Made by a program: the position numbers and the translations under genes. Below, in pieces: positions 6,746-7,201 of a DNA stretch of 7,201 nt; the first letter of the stretch is position 1, and each line of letters opens with the position of its first letter. The notes below the pieces were generated by a model. That model saw nothing but the letters and a program-made list of their open reading frames with translations. It was not told the DNA's origin and made no database searches. Source of the stretch: Acidimicrobiaceae bacterium (GTDB lineage: Bacteria > Actinomycetota > Acidimicrobiia > Acidimicrobiales > Ilumatobacteraceae); NCBI GenBank assembly GCA_006515795.1, contig VFMC01000220.1, positions 1 through 7,201 of the forward strand, read 5' to 3'.

Positions 6746-7201
6746 ATGGATCTCTCACGACCACTGAAGCTCTCGTTCGTCCTCGGCACCCGCCCCGAGG
6801 CGATCAAGCTCGCCCCGATCATCCTCGCCGCACGCGATCGACCCGCGCAGTTCGAGGTCGAGGTCATCAGCAGCGGCCAACACAGGGAGATGCTCGATCA
6901 GATGTTGCGGTGGTTCGACATCGACACCACCGTCGATCTCAACCTGATGCGTGCCGACCAGACCATCACCCACATCACTACCGCAGCCATCGAGGGAGTC
7001 GGGAACCACCTCGCGCGGAGCCGACCCGACTGGGTGCTCGTGCAGGGCGACACCACCACCACCTTCGCCGGCGCACTCGCCGCGTTCTACCACCGGATCC
7101 CCGTTGCCCACGTGGAGGCCGGTCTGCGCACCGGCGACATCTACTCGCCGTATCCGGAGGAGATGAACCGACTGCTCACGACGCGGCTCGCCTCGCTGCA
7201 C
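6746..7201 (+). CDS. wecB: UDP-N-acetylglucosamine 2-epimerase, non-hydrolysing (partial, runs off right edge)
   Basis: This is the first 152 residues of an enzyme normally about 360-390 long that interconverts UDP-GlcNAc and UDP-ManNAc in the cytoplasm. Motifs are clear: GTRPEAIKLAPI at 14-25, SSGQHREMLDQM at 42-53, VQGDTTTTFAG at 99-109 and VAHVEAGLRTGD at 120-131, then PEEMNRL at 137-143. R16, K21, D102, E124 and E138 line up with the residues known in E. coli WecB (Arg10, Lys15, Asp95, Glu117, Glu131). ATG 6746 follows the GT26 stop by one base (TGAGATG), with no strong ribosome site of its own, so translational coupling is likely. The name mnaA is used for the same enzyme in Gram-positives. 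The product is the donor sugar expected for the upstream GT26 transferase. Confidence 0.95.
   Translation, partial: MDLSRPLKLSFVLGTRPEAIKLAPIILAARDRPAQFEVEVISSGQHREMLDQMLRWFDIDTTVDLNLMRADQTITHITTAAIEGVGNHLARSRPDWVLVQGDTTTTFAGALAAFYHRIPVAHVEAGLRTGDIYSPYPEEMNRLLTTRLASLH

Overview
The window looks like chromosome from a high-GC actinobacterium, most likely of the Acidimicrobiia (Ilumatobacter-like). This is inferred from strong G/C third-position bias and from the triplicated 'LLDTR ... LNVT ... VYSQSGGHxVVD' secreted repeat, which I associate with that group. No rRNA, tRNA, CRISPR array or insertion sequence is visible.

Layout. Positions 1-1087 (minus) hold the N-terminal part of a secreted LamG plus FG-GAP surface protein that runs off the left edge. 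Positions 1088-1440 are a divergent intergenic region. Positions 1441-1941 (plus) encode a small single-pass membrane protein with a four-cysteine extracytoplasmic domain. It converges, with a 20-bp gap, on a secreted L,D-transpeptidase (1962-3950, minus) that has three N-terminal repeat domains, a peptidoglycan-binding domain and a C-terminal YkuD catalytic domain. Upstream on the same strand lies a fumarylacetoacetate-hydrolase (FAH) family gene (4028-4862). Head-to-head with it starts a plus-strand set of three tightly packed genes: an alpha/alpha-toroid, VpsJ-like polysaccharide-locus protein (4851-5990), a WecG/TagA/CpsF (GT26) glycosyltransferase (5992-6744) and the start of UDP-GlcNAc 2-epimerase (6746 to the right edge).

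Function. The plus-strand trio forms a coherent surface-glycan module. The epimerase would make UDP-ManNAc, the GT26 enzyme would transfer a ManNAc-type sugar to a polyprenyl-linked acceptor, and the toroid protein probably acts on the glycan. The left two thirds are mostly envelope functions: surface adhesion-type domains, a cysteine-rich membrane protein and peptidoglycan cross-linking. The FAH enzyme is the metabolic outlier.

The most striking observation is a perfect 34-bp tandem duplication (4107-4140 and 4141-4174) inside the 3' end of the FAH gene. Removing one copy restores a family-like C-terminus and a stop at 4028-4030. With both copies the frame shifts, skips that stop and runs without interruption into the L,D-transpeptidase gene, giving one open frame across both genes. 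Short in-frame tandem repeats also lie within the signal peptides of both secreted proteins. I did not find a convincing wholly new multi-gene system.
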